DNA of 29,947 bases from the NCBI GenBank assembly GCA_964392615.1, contig CAYMRB010000066.1:1-29947 (forward strand), given 5' to 3'. The position numbers and the translations under genes are program-made. The DNA comes from CAYMRB01 sp964392615. GTDB lineage: Bacteria > Planctomycetota > UBA8108. Shown here in pieces: positions 1 through 7,685 of this stretch; the first letter of the stretch is position 1; the number at the start of each line of letters is the position of its first letter. The notes under the pieces are model-generated. The model worked only from the letters and a program-made list of their open reading frames with translations. It did not search any database and had not been told where the DNA came from.

Positions 1-96
1 CTCCGACTCCGACTCCGACTCCGACTCCGACTCCGACGCCGACTCCGACTCCGACGCCGACGCCGACGCCGACTCCGACTCCGACTCCGACTCCGA
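1..96. repeat. Hexanucleotide tandem repeat, C[T/G]CCGA x16
   Basis: Sixteen uninterrupted 6-bp units fill the first 96 bases and run off the left edge. Twelve are CTCCGA and four are CGCCGA. The only variable base is the second of the unit. That base is the third codon position of a Pro-Thr frame on + (ACT/ACG) and also of a Val-Gly frame on - (GGA/GGC), so both dipeptide repeats survive the variation. The + frame stays open to about 410 but then runs over the start of the TPR gene, where it looks like a shadow. Whether the repeat is the end of a coding region or an intergenic microsatellite cannot be settled here. A short relative of the same repeat lies at 10600-10617. Confidence 0.9.
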
Positions 97-217
97 ATCT
101 GGCAAGCCGCTTGCTACAACCCTTATGCGGCTCCGGCCTCGATGCTCCCACTCTGCGGACTTCGCCGGGGGCCCACCACAGCACTGCATCCCACGGAACG
201 AGGAGTTCAAACACGTC

Positions 218-1747
218 ATGCTGCATCGAATCCGCCCCCGCCGCTGCGCCCTCGCCGCGCTGGCGCTCTGCGCTATCGCCTCATTTGGGGTCCCGATCCG
301 CGACCTCGCTGCACAAGAAAAGGGCACGCCCGCGACCGGGGACTGCAAGCGCCGCCTGGACAAGATCCGGGCGGCGTTCCAGGCGGTTCCGGCGGCAGTC
401 GGCGGACTGACGGCGCGCGAGGCGGACACGCTGGCGCTGCGCGTGATCGCGGGGCTGCGCGAGGCGGAGAACTACACGATCGCCTGTGCGAACACCGCCG
501 AGGTCCCGGAAGCGCACTACTACGCGGTGAAGTTTCTGCATCTCCTGAGCAAGCGGCAGCAGACGGACATCGTGCGGGACATCCAGAAGACGAAGCCCAT
601 CGATCCGTCCGCCGCGCTGAAGGCCCGCATGGCGCCGTTCTACCGCAAGGTCGCGCAGCACGCCGACGCGGCGTTCAAAGGCTTGAAGGACGAGGATCGC
701 CGCTCCGAATCCCTCCAGCTCCTCGGCTGGGCTCGCTCCCGGCTCGGCAAGCACGAGCTCGCCCGCGACGTCTACCTCAAGCACCGACAGACCTTCCCGA
801 AGAGCCGACACATGGCGCTCGTCATGACCGCGCTCGGCCGGGTCTACCTCGACCTCGAGGAGTTCGACACCGGGATCGCCGCCCTCGAGAAGACGATGCA
901 GGATCCGAACGCCTACGAGAGCGAGTACTACCCCGACCTCGGCGAGGTGCTTTGGAAGCTCTACGAGCGCAAGGGCGACCTCAAAGGCATGCAGCGCTGC
1001 GCGGAGCGCATTCTGTCGGTCTACCCGCTACGCGCGAAGAGCTCCCGGCTGACCTCGGCCGTGCGCGAGAAGTACGACCGCTACGTCGACGTGTTCGGAT
1101 TCCGTAAGGCCTACGCCCTCTTCGCTCTCGGCCGCACGGAAGAGGCCCGCGACGCGTTCACCGTGCACGTGGCTCGAATCGACGCCAAGCGCGACAAGCT
1201 GCGCGCGAAGGGCCGCGATCTCCAGCCGGTCACCAGCATCTACCGCGAGCGCTCGGCGCGCAGCCTCGAGTTCATCGAGCGCCGGCTCGATCGCCCGGCG
1301 CCGCACGACTTCGACCTCGACCGCTTCTGGGTGACCGATCAGCGGACGACGATCGGCGACAGCGCCGGCAAGGTCATCGCGGTCGTCTTCCGCGGCACGG
1401 GCGACCAGCGCTCTCTCACGTTCCTCGACCTCCTCGACGAGTACGCGAGCCAGGAGGACGACGTCGAGCTCGTGACGGTCTCCTACCTCAAGAGCCTCAC
1501 CAACATCGACGAGCAGCTCGACAAGCTGCGCGCCGAGCTCGTGTCGCTCGAGTACGAGTCGGCCGGTGGGATCGACCCCGACGGGATCGGCAAGAAGGTC
1601 TTTCGGGCCTACGGCGCGTTCGTCGGCAGCGCGACGTTCGTCATCATCGATCGCCGCGGCCAGCCGGCCTGGTTCCAGCAGGATCCGCGCACGGTGGACG
1701 TGAACTTCGCGAAGGCATTGCTCGAGCGCCTGAAGAAGGCGCAATAA
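218..1747 (+). CDS. Secreted TPR protein with thioredoxin-like C-terminal domain
   Basis: A 509-residue protein. I chose the ATG at 218 because it opens a typical export signal (basic RIRPRR, then a hydrophobic Ala/Leu stretch, then an Ala-Gln cleavage region near residue 31) and has AGGAG 12 bases upstream; the frame is open further upstream, to 125. The middle (about residues 140-330) reads as tetratricopeptide-like helical pairs (for example LGKHELARDVYLKHR and LDLEEFDTGIAALEK), a protein-interaction fold. The last 130 residues resemble a TlpA/thioredoxin fold: a beta strand KVIAVVFRG, a helix, VELVTVSYL, and a late strand TFVIIDRRGQPAW. No CxxC redox pair is present, so a thiol oxidoreductase role is unlikely; a binding or scaffold role outside the cytoplasm is inferred. 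It stands alone on + and ends at a strong terminator. The exact substrate or partner is not recognisable. Confidence 0.8.
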   Translation: MLHRIRPRRCALAALALCAIASFGVPIRDLAAQEKGTPATGDCKRRLDKIRAAFQAVPAAVGGLTAREADTLALRVIAGLREAENYTIACANTAEVPEAHYYAVKFLHLLSKRQQTDIVRDIQKTKPIDPSAALKARMAPFYRKVAQHADAAFKGLKDEDRRSESLQLLGWARSRLGKHELARDVYLKHRQTFPKSRHMALVMTALGRVYLDLEEFDTGIAALEKTMQDPNAYESEYYPDLGEVLWKLYERKGDLKGMQRCAERILSVYPLRAKSSRLTSAVREKYDRYVDVFGFRKAYALFALGRTEEARDAFTVHVARIDAKRDKLRAKGRDLQPVTSIYRERSARSLEFIERRLDRPAPHDFDLDRFWVTDQRTTIGDSAGKVIAVVFRGTGDQRSLTFLDLLDEYASQEDDVELVTVSYLKSLTNIDEQLDKLRAELVSLEYESAGGIDPDGIGKKVFRAYGAFVGSATFVIIDRRGQPAWFQQDPRTVDVNFAKALLERLKKAQ

Positions 1748-1770
1748 GCGAAAACCTCCTCCCTAGAAGC

Positions 1771-1808
1771 ACGGCCCTCTTCGGCAACCGCCGGGGAGGG
1801 CCGTTTTC
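1771..1808 (+). terminator. Intrinsic terminator after the TPR gene
   Basis: A 9-bp perfect stem (ACGGCCCTC at 1771-1779 with GAGGGCCGT at 1796-1804) encloses a smaller CGGC/GCCG stem and is followed by TTTTC. It lies 24 bases after the stop of the upstream gene and between two convergent genes. The T-run is on the + side only, so it should act mainly on the TPR transcript. Confidence 0.85.
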
Positions 1809-1837
1809 AATTCGGACTGATCGGTCCCGACTCAGCG

Positions 1838-2584
1838 TCAGCCGGTGACCGGAGGCGGCGGCTCGAAATCGTCGCCCGGCGGCGCGTTGTGGACTTCGAC
1901 CGCGAGGCTCGACAGCAGGTCTTGGATCGCGCTCTCCGCCGCGTTGACCCGCAGCACGTGGTCGAGCACGATCGCCTGCTTCTCCGACGCCGGGTTGATC
2001 ACGACGCGCCCCGCTCCGAGAAGCAGGAACTCGAAGACGTCGTTGATCTCCTTCGACAGCTTCAGGTTCGGCGACGGATAGCGGCGCACGTCGCCGAGGA
2101 AGCCCTCCTTGTGGAGGATCTCGTTCGATTTGATCACCCAGTAGTTGAACCGGGTGGTCAGGAAGACGAAGGCGAACACGACCAGGAAGTACACGCCGAG
2201 GCTGAAGTAGAAGCTCGTCGAGAGCTGGAACCGCAGCTTGCCGATGAAGTCGCGGATGCCCGGCAGGATGTCGTACGTGTGGCTGAGGTAGAGGAGGAGG
2301 AAGACGACAGCCAGGACGAAGAAGACCATCGCCATCGTCTTGAAGCGGCTGAACTCGAACGAGATCACGAGCAAGTTCAGGCACAGCACCACGAAGAAGA
2401 TCAGGCCCGCCGCTTCGCTAGCGATCACGGCGCCCTGATCGACCACGGCGTCTGCAGGCGCCGGGTTGAAAAGCTGCCAGATGCCGCAGAAGAACGAGGT
2501 CACCATCACCGGGTAGAGAAAGATGACTTTCGGCCACGATCGGATGGTGATCGAGTCATCCTTGCCGAACTTCTTGGAGCTCAT
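1838..2584 (-). CDS. Four-helix membrane protein with C-terminal cytoplasmic domain (unknown function)
   Basis: A 248-residue protein starting at an ATG (MSSKKFGKDD). Four hydrophobic segments are visible at about residues 19-41, 57-78, 82-101 and 128-148. A soluble stretch of about 100 residues follows and ends in a Pro-rich tail (EPPPPVTG). The soluble part has a strand-rich section around LLLGAGRVVINPASEKQAIVLDH that vaguely recalls the PH-like domains attached to bacterial membrane proteins, but I cannot assign a family. It is convergent with the TPR gene and divergent from comEC. The 216 bases between its start and comEC hold no further gene; promoters for both may lie there, though none is clear. 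Confidence 0.75.
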   Translation of the reverse strand: MSSKKFGKDDSITIRSWPKVIFLYPVMVTSFFCGIWQLFNPAPADAVVDQGAVIASEAAGLIFFVVLCLNLLVISFEFSRFKTMAMVFFVLAVVFLLLYLSHTYDILPGIRDFIGKLRFQLSTSFYFSLGVYFLVVFAFVFLTTRFNYWVIKSNEILHKEGFLGDVRRYPSPNLKLSKEINDVFEFLLLGAGRVVINPASEKQAIVLDHVLRVNAAESAIQDLLSSLAVEVHNAPPGDDFEPPPPVTG

Positions 2585-2800
2585 ATGTCTCTCTGCTCAC
2601 TCCCCTTGAAGGCTCCGACGCGTGCCGGGACCGCCGATTTGTGGCTTGCAGGATACTCAGACCTCTGGCGCTTTGCCAAGCAAATGGGAGGTCGCGGTCG
2701 CTGAGCGGAGATTTCACGACCGGCGAGCGCGGCGGACATCGCGGCGTTATGATGCCGCGGCCTGCCTCGACGCCCGCGCCTCGACTGCGGTGGTCAGACC

Positions 2801-5257
2801 GTGGACGCGAGCGCGAACATTCCCCTCTGCGAGCCGCGCCGGACGCTCGCCACGCCGTTGCCGTTCGGCGGCCTTCTCGCCGGCAGCTTCGCGACGGGCC
2901 TGGTCGCCGGCGACCACCTCGAGCTGGCGGCGAGCTCGGTCGTCGCGTGGGCTCTGAGCCTCGCGCTGGCCGCCGCGGTCTTGCCCGCGGCTTGGCGGCG
3001 CGGCCGGCGAAGAGCCTCTGCGACCGCGCCGAGACCGAGTCGCCCGCACGGCGCTCGAGCCCTCGGCTGGTGCGCGATCTTCGTCGCGCTGGGCGCGGCG
3101 CGAACGACGTCGACGCAGCCGACGCGAGCGCACGACGCCGTGAACGAGACGCACGCGAGCGTCGCCGTCGTCACCCGTGGCGTCATCGATGACGTCCCGC
3201 TGCTTCTCGCCGGCCGTGATCGACCGTACATCGCCTTCGCGCTGCTCGCTCCGTCTGGCGACAGATATCGCGTCCGCGTCGGCGACGCGCGAAGCGTTCC
3301 ACAGGGCTGGCGAGCGGGGTCGCCGGTGGAGATCCGCGCCCGACGCTACGCTCTGCGTTCGCACCGCGCCGGACGCGACCGACGCGGGACCGCGCATCTT
3401 CTGCGCGTCACGGCGCCGGCCGCGGTACGGGTTCTGAGCGATCGCACTGCCCGCGAGCTGCAGCTGGACGACGGCGGCCCGCTGCCGGGCTTCCTGCGCC
3501 GGCTGCGCCAGTCGATCCACGACGTCGTCCGCGATCTCTATGACGAGCGCGCCAGAGGTCTGCTGCTCGCGATGCTCCTCGGCGACCGTCGCCTGCTCGA
3601 TCGCACCATGTGGGACTCGATGCTCGCAACCGGAACGCTCCACTTCCTCGCGATCAGCGGCCTGCACGTCAGCCTGCTAATGCTCATCGTCGTGCGCCTG
3701 CCGCTGCCTCGAGGCGCGCGGATGCCGATGCGGCTGCTGTTCCTCGCGGTCTTCAGCTTGCTGACGGGGGCCAACGCGCCGGTCGTGCGCGCCGCGCTGA
3801 TGTTCGCCGTGCACATCGTACTCCGCGGCATCGGACGGCGGCCGACGGCGCTGAACACGCTCGGCTGGACCGCGCTGCTCCTCCTGGCGATCGACCCGCT
3901 CGCGCTCGCGGATCCCGGCTTCCAGCTGTCGTTCGTCGCCGTCGCCGCGATCGTCACCTGGGGGCGCGAGCTCGACGGCGAGGAGCGCCGTCGCCGCATC
4001 GCGGGATTCCTGCCCCGACCGCCCCCGGGCGGCCCGATCGCGCGAGCGGCACGCGCGATCGGGCGGTGGGGGCGACGCTCGCTGGCGGTCTCGGTGGCGA
4101 CGAACGTCGCCACGGCGCCGATCCTCCTCGCTTGGTTTCACCGCCTGCATCCGACGGCGCCGATCTCGACTCTCGCGGTCTATCCGCTGGCGGTGGTCGT
4201 GCTGCTCGGCGGGTTCGTCAGCGTCGGTCTCGGGCTCGTCGCGACGGAGCTTGGCGCTGCGGTCGCGGTGCCGACGGCGCTCGCCGTCGACGCGCTCGCC
4301 GTCGTCGTGGGCTGTGCAGCGGAGCTTCCGGGAGCGTGTGTGTGGCTGCCGCCACCCGCGCCGTGGCAGATTGCCGGCTCCTACGCGGTGCTCGTCCTGG
4401 GCTGGGCGCCGAACCTTCGCGGTCGGACTCTCGCCGCCGCAACCATCGCTCTCGTCGCGGCAGCGATCGCAACCGCGCTCGTCGTGCCGCAGACGATCGC
4501 GATCGTCCACGTCGACGTCGGCGCGGCCAGCGCGACCGTGCTCCGCGGCCCACGAGGCGGGACCTGGCTCATCGATGCGGGAGATCTGCCCGGACGCGAG
4601 GGTCGCTCAGTCGTCGAGGCGGTGCTCGAGGCGAACGGCCGCACGGTCGACGGAGCGCTGATCACGCATCCCGACGCCGATCACGTCGGCGCTCTGCCGC
4701 GCGTCGTCGAAACGCTCGGCGTGCGACACGTGCTGACGTCGCCCTTCTTCGAAGCCGCCCCGTCCGGCGACGCCGCGTTGAGTCTCGCGCGCGACGCGGG
4801 CCTACGGGTCGATGCGCTGTCGCGCGGCGACGGGCTCGAAGTCGGGGCGTTCCGCCTCGAGGTGCTGCACCCGGCGGCCAGCGAGACGCTGCCGTTCATC
4901 GCGTCGAAGAACGACACGTCGCTGTGCGTGCGCGTGACGGTTGCCGGAACGACGCTCCTCCTCCTCGGCGATATCGAGGAGGCCGGGATCGCGCGATTGT
5001 TGCCGCATGCCGACGAGCTCGCGGCCGACGTGCTCGTGCTCCCCCACCACGGTCGGCGCAACCGCTTGCTCGACGCGATCGTCGACGCGAGCGGTGCGCG
5101 CACGGTCGTCATCTCGGGCGACGGACGCGGCGGCGCGCGGGAGAACGCGACAGCGCTCGAGGCGCGAGGCATCGAGGTGTTCGCGACGTGGCGCGGTGGA
5201 TCGGTCGTGCACGAGATCGTCGACGGCAGGCTCGAGACGCGGTACGCGGGGCGGTGA
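2801..5257 (+). CDS. comEC: DNA internalization competence protein ComEC/Rec2
   Basis: An 818-residue polytopic membrane protein that in the family forms the inner-membrane channel carrying single-stranded DNA into the cytoplasm during natural transformation. The order is typical. An N-terminal hydrophobic region and a soluble OB-like region come first (to about 220). The competence domain follows, with GLHVSLLML (about 286), a TGANAPVVRAALMF segment and DPGFQLSF (about 370). A C-terminal metallo-beta-lactamase-like domain begins near 568 and carries THPDADHVG (about 622), LLLGDIEEAG and LPHHGRRN (about 747). The HxxxDH zinc motif is therefore intact as HPDADH. The start is a GTG at 2801 with no strong Shine-Dalgarno, so the true start could differ slightly. 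No other competence gene is in the window. It ends 17 bases from the convergent uracil-DNA glycosylase gene. Confidence 0.93.
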   Translation: MDASANIPLCEPRRTLATPLPFGGLLAGSFATGLVAGDHLELAASSVVAWALSLALAAAVLPAAWRRGRRRASATAPRPSRPHGARALGWCAIFVALGAARTTSTQPTRAHDAVNETHASVAVVTRGVIDDVPLLLAGRDRPYIAFALLAPSGDRYRVRVGDARSVPQGWRAGSPVEIRARRYALRSHRAGRDRRGTAHLLRVTAPAAVRVLSDRTARELQLDDGGPLPGFLRRLRQSIHDVVRDLYDERARGLLLAMLLGDRRLLDRTMWDSMLATGTLHFLAISGLHVSLLMLIVVRLPLPRGARMPMRLLFLAVFSLLTGANAPVVRAALMFAVHIVLRGIGRRPTALNTLGWTALLLLAIDPLALADPGFQLSFVAVAAIVTWGRELDGEERRRRIAGFLPRPPPGGPIARAARAIGRWGRRSLAVSVATNVATAPILLAWFHRLHPTAPISTLAVYPLAVVVLLGGFVSVGLGLVATELGAAVAVPTALAVDALAVVVGCAAELPGACVWLPPPAPWQIAGSYAVLVLGWAPNLRGRTLAAATIALVAAAIATALVVPQTIAIVHVDVGAASATVLRGPRGGTWLIDAGDLPGREGRSVVEAVLEANGRTVDGALITHPDADHVGALPRVVETLGVRHVLTSPFFEAAPSGDAALSLARDAGLRVDALSRGDGLEVGAFRLEVLHPAASETLPFIASKNDTSLCVRVTVAGTTLLLLGDIEEAGIARLLPHADELAADVLVLPHHGRRNRLLDAIVDASGARTVVISGDGRGGARENATALEARGIEVFATWRGGSVVHEIVDGRLETRYAGR

Positions 5258-5274
5258 CCGTCAGAGCCCCTCCC

Positions 5275-5961
5275 TCACGCATCCTCGGCGCGGCGCTTCG
5301 CGTCGCGCAGGAGCTCGTCGAGCATCTCCTGCGTCAGCCGCCGCGTTTGCGTGTTCTGCCGGCTCGGATGGTACGAGCTGACGACGACCGGCCCGCCATC
5401 GCCCGGATCCCACACGGCGCCGTGCCCGAACTTCGGGCGCGGGCGCGGATCGCCGAGCAGCTGAACGATCTCGTCGAACGCGGTTTTGCCGAGCGCGACG
5501 ATGACGCGCTTCCTCTTGAGGAGCCCGAGCTCGCGCGCGAGGAAGTCGCGACACGCGACGATCTCGTCCCGCACGAGCTTGTTCCCTGGCGGCGCGCAGC
5601 GGGCGACCGTCGTCATGTAGGCATCCGCGAGCTCGTAGCCGTCGCCCCGGTGGCGCGATGTCGGCAGGTTCGCGAAGCCGGTCGCGCAAAGCGAGCGCGC
5701 GAGGAAGTCGGACGATCCCATGCCGTCCTCGCCGTCGCCGGTGAACATGCGCCCCGTGCGATTCGCGCCGTGCGCTGCCGGCGCTAGGCCGACGAGGACG
5801 ACCCGTGCACGCCGGTCGCCGAAGCCGGGCACCGGGCGGCCCCAGTACTCGCAGTCGCGATAGGCGCGTTTCTTCGTCGCCGCGACCTGCTCGCGGTGCT
5901 CGACGAGCCGCGTGCAGCGCCGACAGTCGACGACGTCCTTCTCGAGCTGACGAAACGACAC
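5275..5961 (-). CDS. Uracil-DNA glycosylase, family 5 (UDGb type)
   Basis: A 228-residue base-excision repair enzyme that removes uracil and related deaminated bases from DNA. Four cysteines (C13, C16, C122, C137) have the CxxC…C-x14-C spacing that holds a [4Fe-4S] cluster in family 4/5 glycosylases. Motif A reads GLAPAAHGANRTGRMFTGD (from residue 58), in the GLAPAAHGxNRTGRxFTGD form typical of family 5. The second motif is HPSRQN at 198-203, after SSY. The start is GTG at 5961. It lies 12 bases downstream of the lipoprotein gene on the same strand, so it is probably the last gene of that transcript. Length and motifs are normal for the family. Confidence 0.93.
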   Translation of the reverse strand: MSFRQLEKDVVDCRRCTRLVEHREQVAATKKRAYRDCEYWGRPVPGFGDRRARVVLVGLAPAAHGANRTGRMFTGDGEDGMGSSDFLARSLCATGFANLPTSRHRGDGYELADAYMTTVARCAPPGNKLVRDEIVACRDFLARELGLLKRKRVIVALGKTAFDEIVQLLGDPRPRPKFGHGAVWDPGDGGPVVVSSYHPSRQNTQTRRLTQEMLDELLRDAKRRAEDA

Positions 5962-5973
5962 GGGCGGATCGAC

Positions 5974-6627
5974 TCAGGGCGCGGTCGGCGACGCGGGAAC
6001 GATCGGGGCCGTCGTGCGCGTCCAGCCGCGCCACTCGTGGCTCGCGGGCTCGCCGCCGCGCTCGCCGCTGATCTTCGCGTGCAACAGTCCGTCGTCGTCG
6101 AGCCTGTACTCGATGCGCTGCGGGAAGTCGTGGTCCGGGTTCGCGAAGACCGCCCTGCCCGGCTCGAGCTCGCTGAGCTGGAACGGCGTCGCGGCGCCGC
6201 CCCGCGGGCTCGCCCAGTAGATCACGCCGTCCTTCGTCTTCGTGATGCGCAGATACTCGAAGAACGGCTTGTTGTCGGGGCCGACCTCGCGGTGCACGCC
6301 GACCATGAGATTCGAGCTCGGTGCGGTCCAGTACTCCTCGATGTCGACGTCGTTCGCGCGGCCGCGCCATCGCCCTTCGAGCCACGCGAACCGCTCGAGG
6401 CTCCCGGGGCCGTAGAGAGGCGCGGCAGGGGTCGCGGTCGCGGCGTCAGAGGAGAAGGACGCAGGCCGCGTCGACGCGGACGACTCGTCGGCTCCTCCGG
6501 ACGTCGGCGACGCGGCGATCGGACCTTGCGGTTCGTTCGAAGACGACAGGCTCTCGTCGCGACGCTCCGCGATGCCGCCACAACCCGCCAGCAGTGCGAC
6601 GAGTGCGATCCAGCTCCTCGCTCTCAT
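5974..6627 (-). CDS. DUF6265-like lipoprotein
   Basis: A 217-residue protein with a lipoprotein signal: MRARSWIALVALLAGC, with the lipobox cysteine at residue 16. A low-complexity Ser/Ala/Thr-rich linker (about 17-72) follows, as is common for surface lipoproteins. The folded part starts at about residue 76 with FAWLEGRWRG and continues with EEYWTAPSSNLMVGV, FFEYLRI and NPDHDFPQRIEYR, the pattern of the DUF6265 family, whose function is unknown. It sits 7 bases downstream of the small membrane protein gene and 12 bases upstream of the glycosylase gene. The family call rests on motif memory; the lipoprotein call is read directly. Confidence 0.82.
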   Translation of the reverse strand: MRARSWIALVALLAGCGGIAERRDESLSSSNEPQGPIAASPTSGGADESSASTRPASFSSDAATATPAAPLYGPGSLERFAWLEGRWRGRANDVDIEEYWTAPSSNLMVGVHREVGPDNKPFFEYLRITKTKDGVIYWASPRGGAATPFQLSELEPGRAVFANPDHDFPQRIEYRLDDDGLLHAKISGERGGEPASHEWRGWTRTTAPIVPASPTAP

Positions 6628-6634
6628 GGTCTCT

Positions 6635-7012
6635 TCACCCCTCTTTCTCTTCGGTGTTCTCGTCGCTCGCCTTCTCCGGCGGTGGCTCGTCGCTGCTCTC
6701 GCCAGCTCCCTCCGAGCCGAGCCCGCGCGCTCGCGCCAGGGTGGTCGCGAGCTTCTGAATCAACCGTTTGTACGCCACCACCAGCAAGTGGTGGCTCATC
6801 TTCTCGTACGTGTTCAGGAGGACGTAGACGAGAAACGCCCAGAAGAGGATGGCCTCCGTCTTGTCCGAATCCGACACCTTCACCGTGACGAGAAGAACGA
6901 CGAGGCCAACGCTGAGCAGAAGCGTGCGGAGGATCCGCCGGCGATGGACGTCGATCTCGGTCGACCGCTCGAGCAGGACCTTCTCGATCTCGGAGAGCTG
7001 GATGTCGCGCAT
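6635..7012 (-). CDS. Small two-helix membrane protein (unknown function)
   Basis: A 125-residue protein with a strong AGGAGG Shine-Dalgarno 4 bases before its ATG. A charged, probably coiled N-terminus (IQLSEIEKVLLERSTEIDVH) precedes two hydrophobic segments at about residues 29-45 and 54-67. An amphipathic stretch and a very acidic Glu/Pro/Ser-rich tail follow (from about residue 98). No family is recognised. It is the first gene of a likely three-gene unit with the lipoprotein and the uracil-DNA glycosylase. The 129 bases upstream, up to the end of the DUF1877 gene, hold no gene. Confidence 0.75.
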   Translation of the reverse strand: MRDIQLSEIEKVLLERSTEIDVHRRRILRTLLLSVGLVVLLVTVKVSDSDKTEAILFWAFLVYVLLNTYEKMSHHLLVVAYKRLIQKLATTLARARGLGSEGAGESSDEPPPEKASDENTEEKEG

Positions 7013-7141
7013 GGTGCCTCCTGGCTCGGGATTCTATGAGGCCCCATGTTCGGACGACAAGGACAATCGATCGCGGCTCACGCCGGCCCCCCGGCTCGAC
7101 GCGTAGGGCAGCAGAGGACGGACACGATGCCTCCGCGCACG

Positions 7142-7672
7142 TCACTCCACCCACACTGCAAGACCGAGACCGGATTCGCGCGCGGCGACCGCGACGGCGC
7201 GCAGACCGAGAAAGCCGTCCACGCGGTTCACTTCCTGCTCACCGGATCCGCGAAGAAGACCCGCTCGCCACTCGACATCCTGATCGCCGGGGGCCGGGTG
7301 GTCCGCTGTACCTGCACGGAAGAGCTACGGTTCTTCCGCGCCAGCGAGGCTGCCGAGGTCGCGGACGCCATAGAGCCGATTGACGAGGCGACCTTTCGAT
7401 CGCGCTGGGATCCCGTGCAGCTGACGCGGCGCAAGATCTACCCCGAGATCTGGCATGGCGAGCCGGGGTCCGGAGAGCATCTCGACTACGTTGTCGAGGT
7501 CGGCGCGCTCTCCCTCGCCGGGAACGAACTCGAGCGAGTGCTCGAGCTCGCTCGTGAAGTCCTCGCGGTCTTCTTCGTACTCGATCACCAGATAGGCAGC
7601 GAGCTCCGGCACCGCGATGATGCGATCGATGTTCGCGTCCGACACCGTCGCCAGGCACATCACGATTCCCAC
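7142..7672 (-). pseudogene. DUF1877 (YfbM-like) gene interrupted by an internal inversion
   Basis: The N-terminal 60 codons read on - from a GTG at 7672 (GIVMCLATVSDANIDRII … GERADLD) to 7493. The C-terminal 22 codons also read on - from 7210 (LGLRAVAVAARESGLGLAV) to a TGA at 7142-7144. The middle 94 codons read only on + (7211-7492: KAVHAVHFLLTGS … RWDPVQL … IYPEIWHGEPGSGEHLDYV). Flipping 7211-7492 gives one uninterrupted 531-bp frame encoding 176 residues. The first rebuilt junction then reads ADLD-KAVH, close to the DLDKAWH motif of the family. DUF1877 proteins are usually near 165-175 residues, so the rebuilt length fits. In the present orientation the - frame reaches an early stop at 7325 after 115 residues, the last 55 being nonsense. 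The gene starts 13 bases after the selenoprotein stop and is probably cotranscribed with it. Molecular function of the family is unknown. Confidence 0.85.
7211..7492 (+). other. Inverted 282-bp segment inside the DUF1877 gene
   Basis: This segment carries the central 94 codons of the DUF1877 gene in the opposite orientation to its flanks. Its length is an exact multiple of three. At the two boundaries the sequences read inward as CCGAG|AAAGCCGTCC (left, +) and TCGAC|AACGTAGTCG (right, -). They share an imperfect inverted repeat, CGA-n-AA-n-G-nn-GTC, matching at 9 of 13 positions across the junction. The break position is uncertain by a few bases because of the shared CGA and AA. No invertase gene is in the window. 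Confidence 0.8.
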
Positions 7673-7685
7673 GTCTTCCCGCCTC

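Noticed and set aside
111..410. An open frame continuing from the Pro-Thr repeat frame into the TPR gene.
   Set aside because: It overlaps the signal peptide region of the better-supported TPR gene and has no recognisable protein features past the repeat.
1889..2704. Long + strand open frame opposite the membrane protein gene, rich in Glu, Asp, Arg and His.
   Set aside because: Its composition is the antisense of hydrophobic codons; the - strand frame has clear membrane helices and a sensible start.
3610..5787. Very long Arg-rich + frame overlapping comEC.
   Set aside because: It is an Arg/Ala/Gly-rich shadow in GC-rich DNA; comEC in the other frame has all family motifs.
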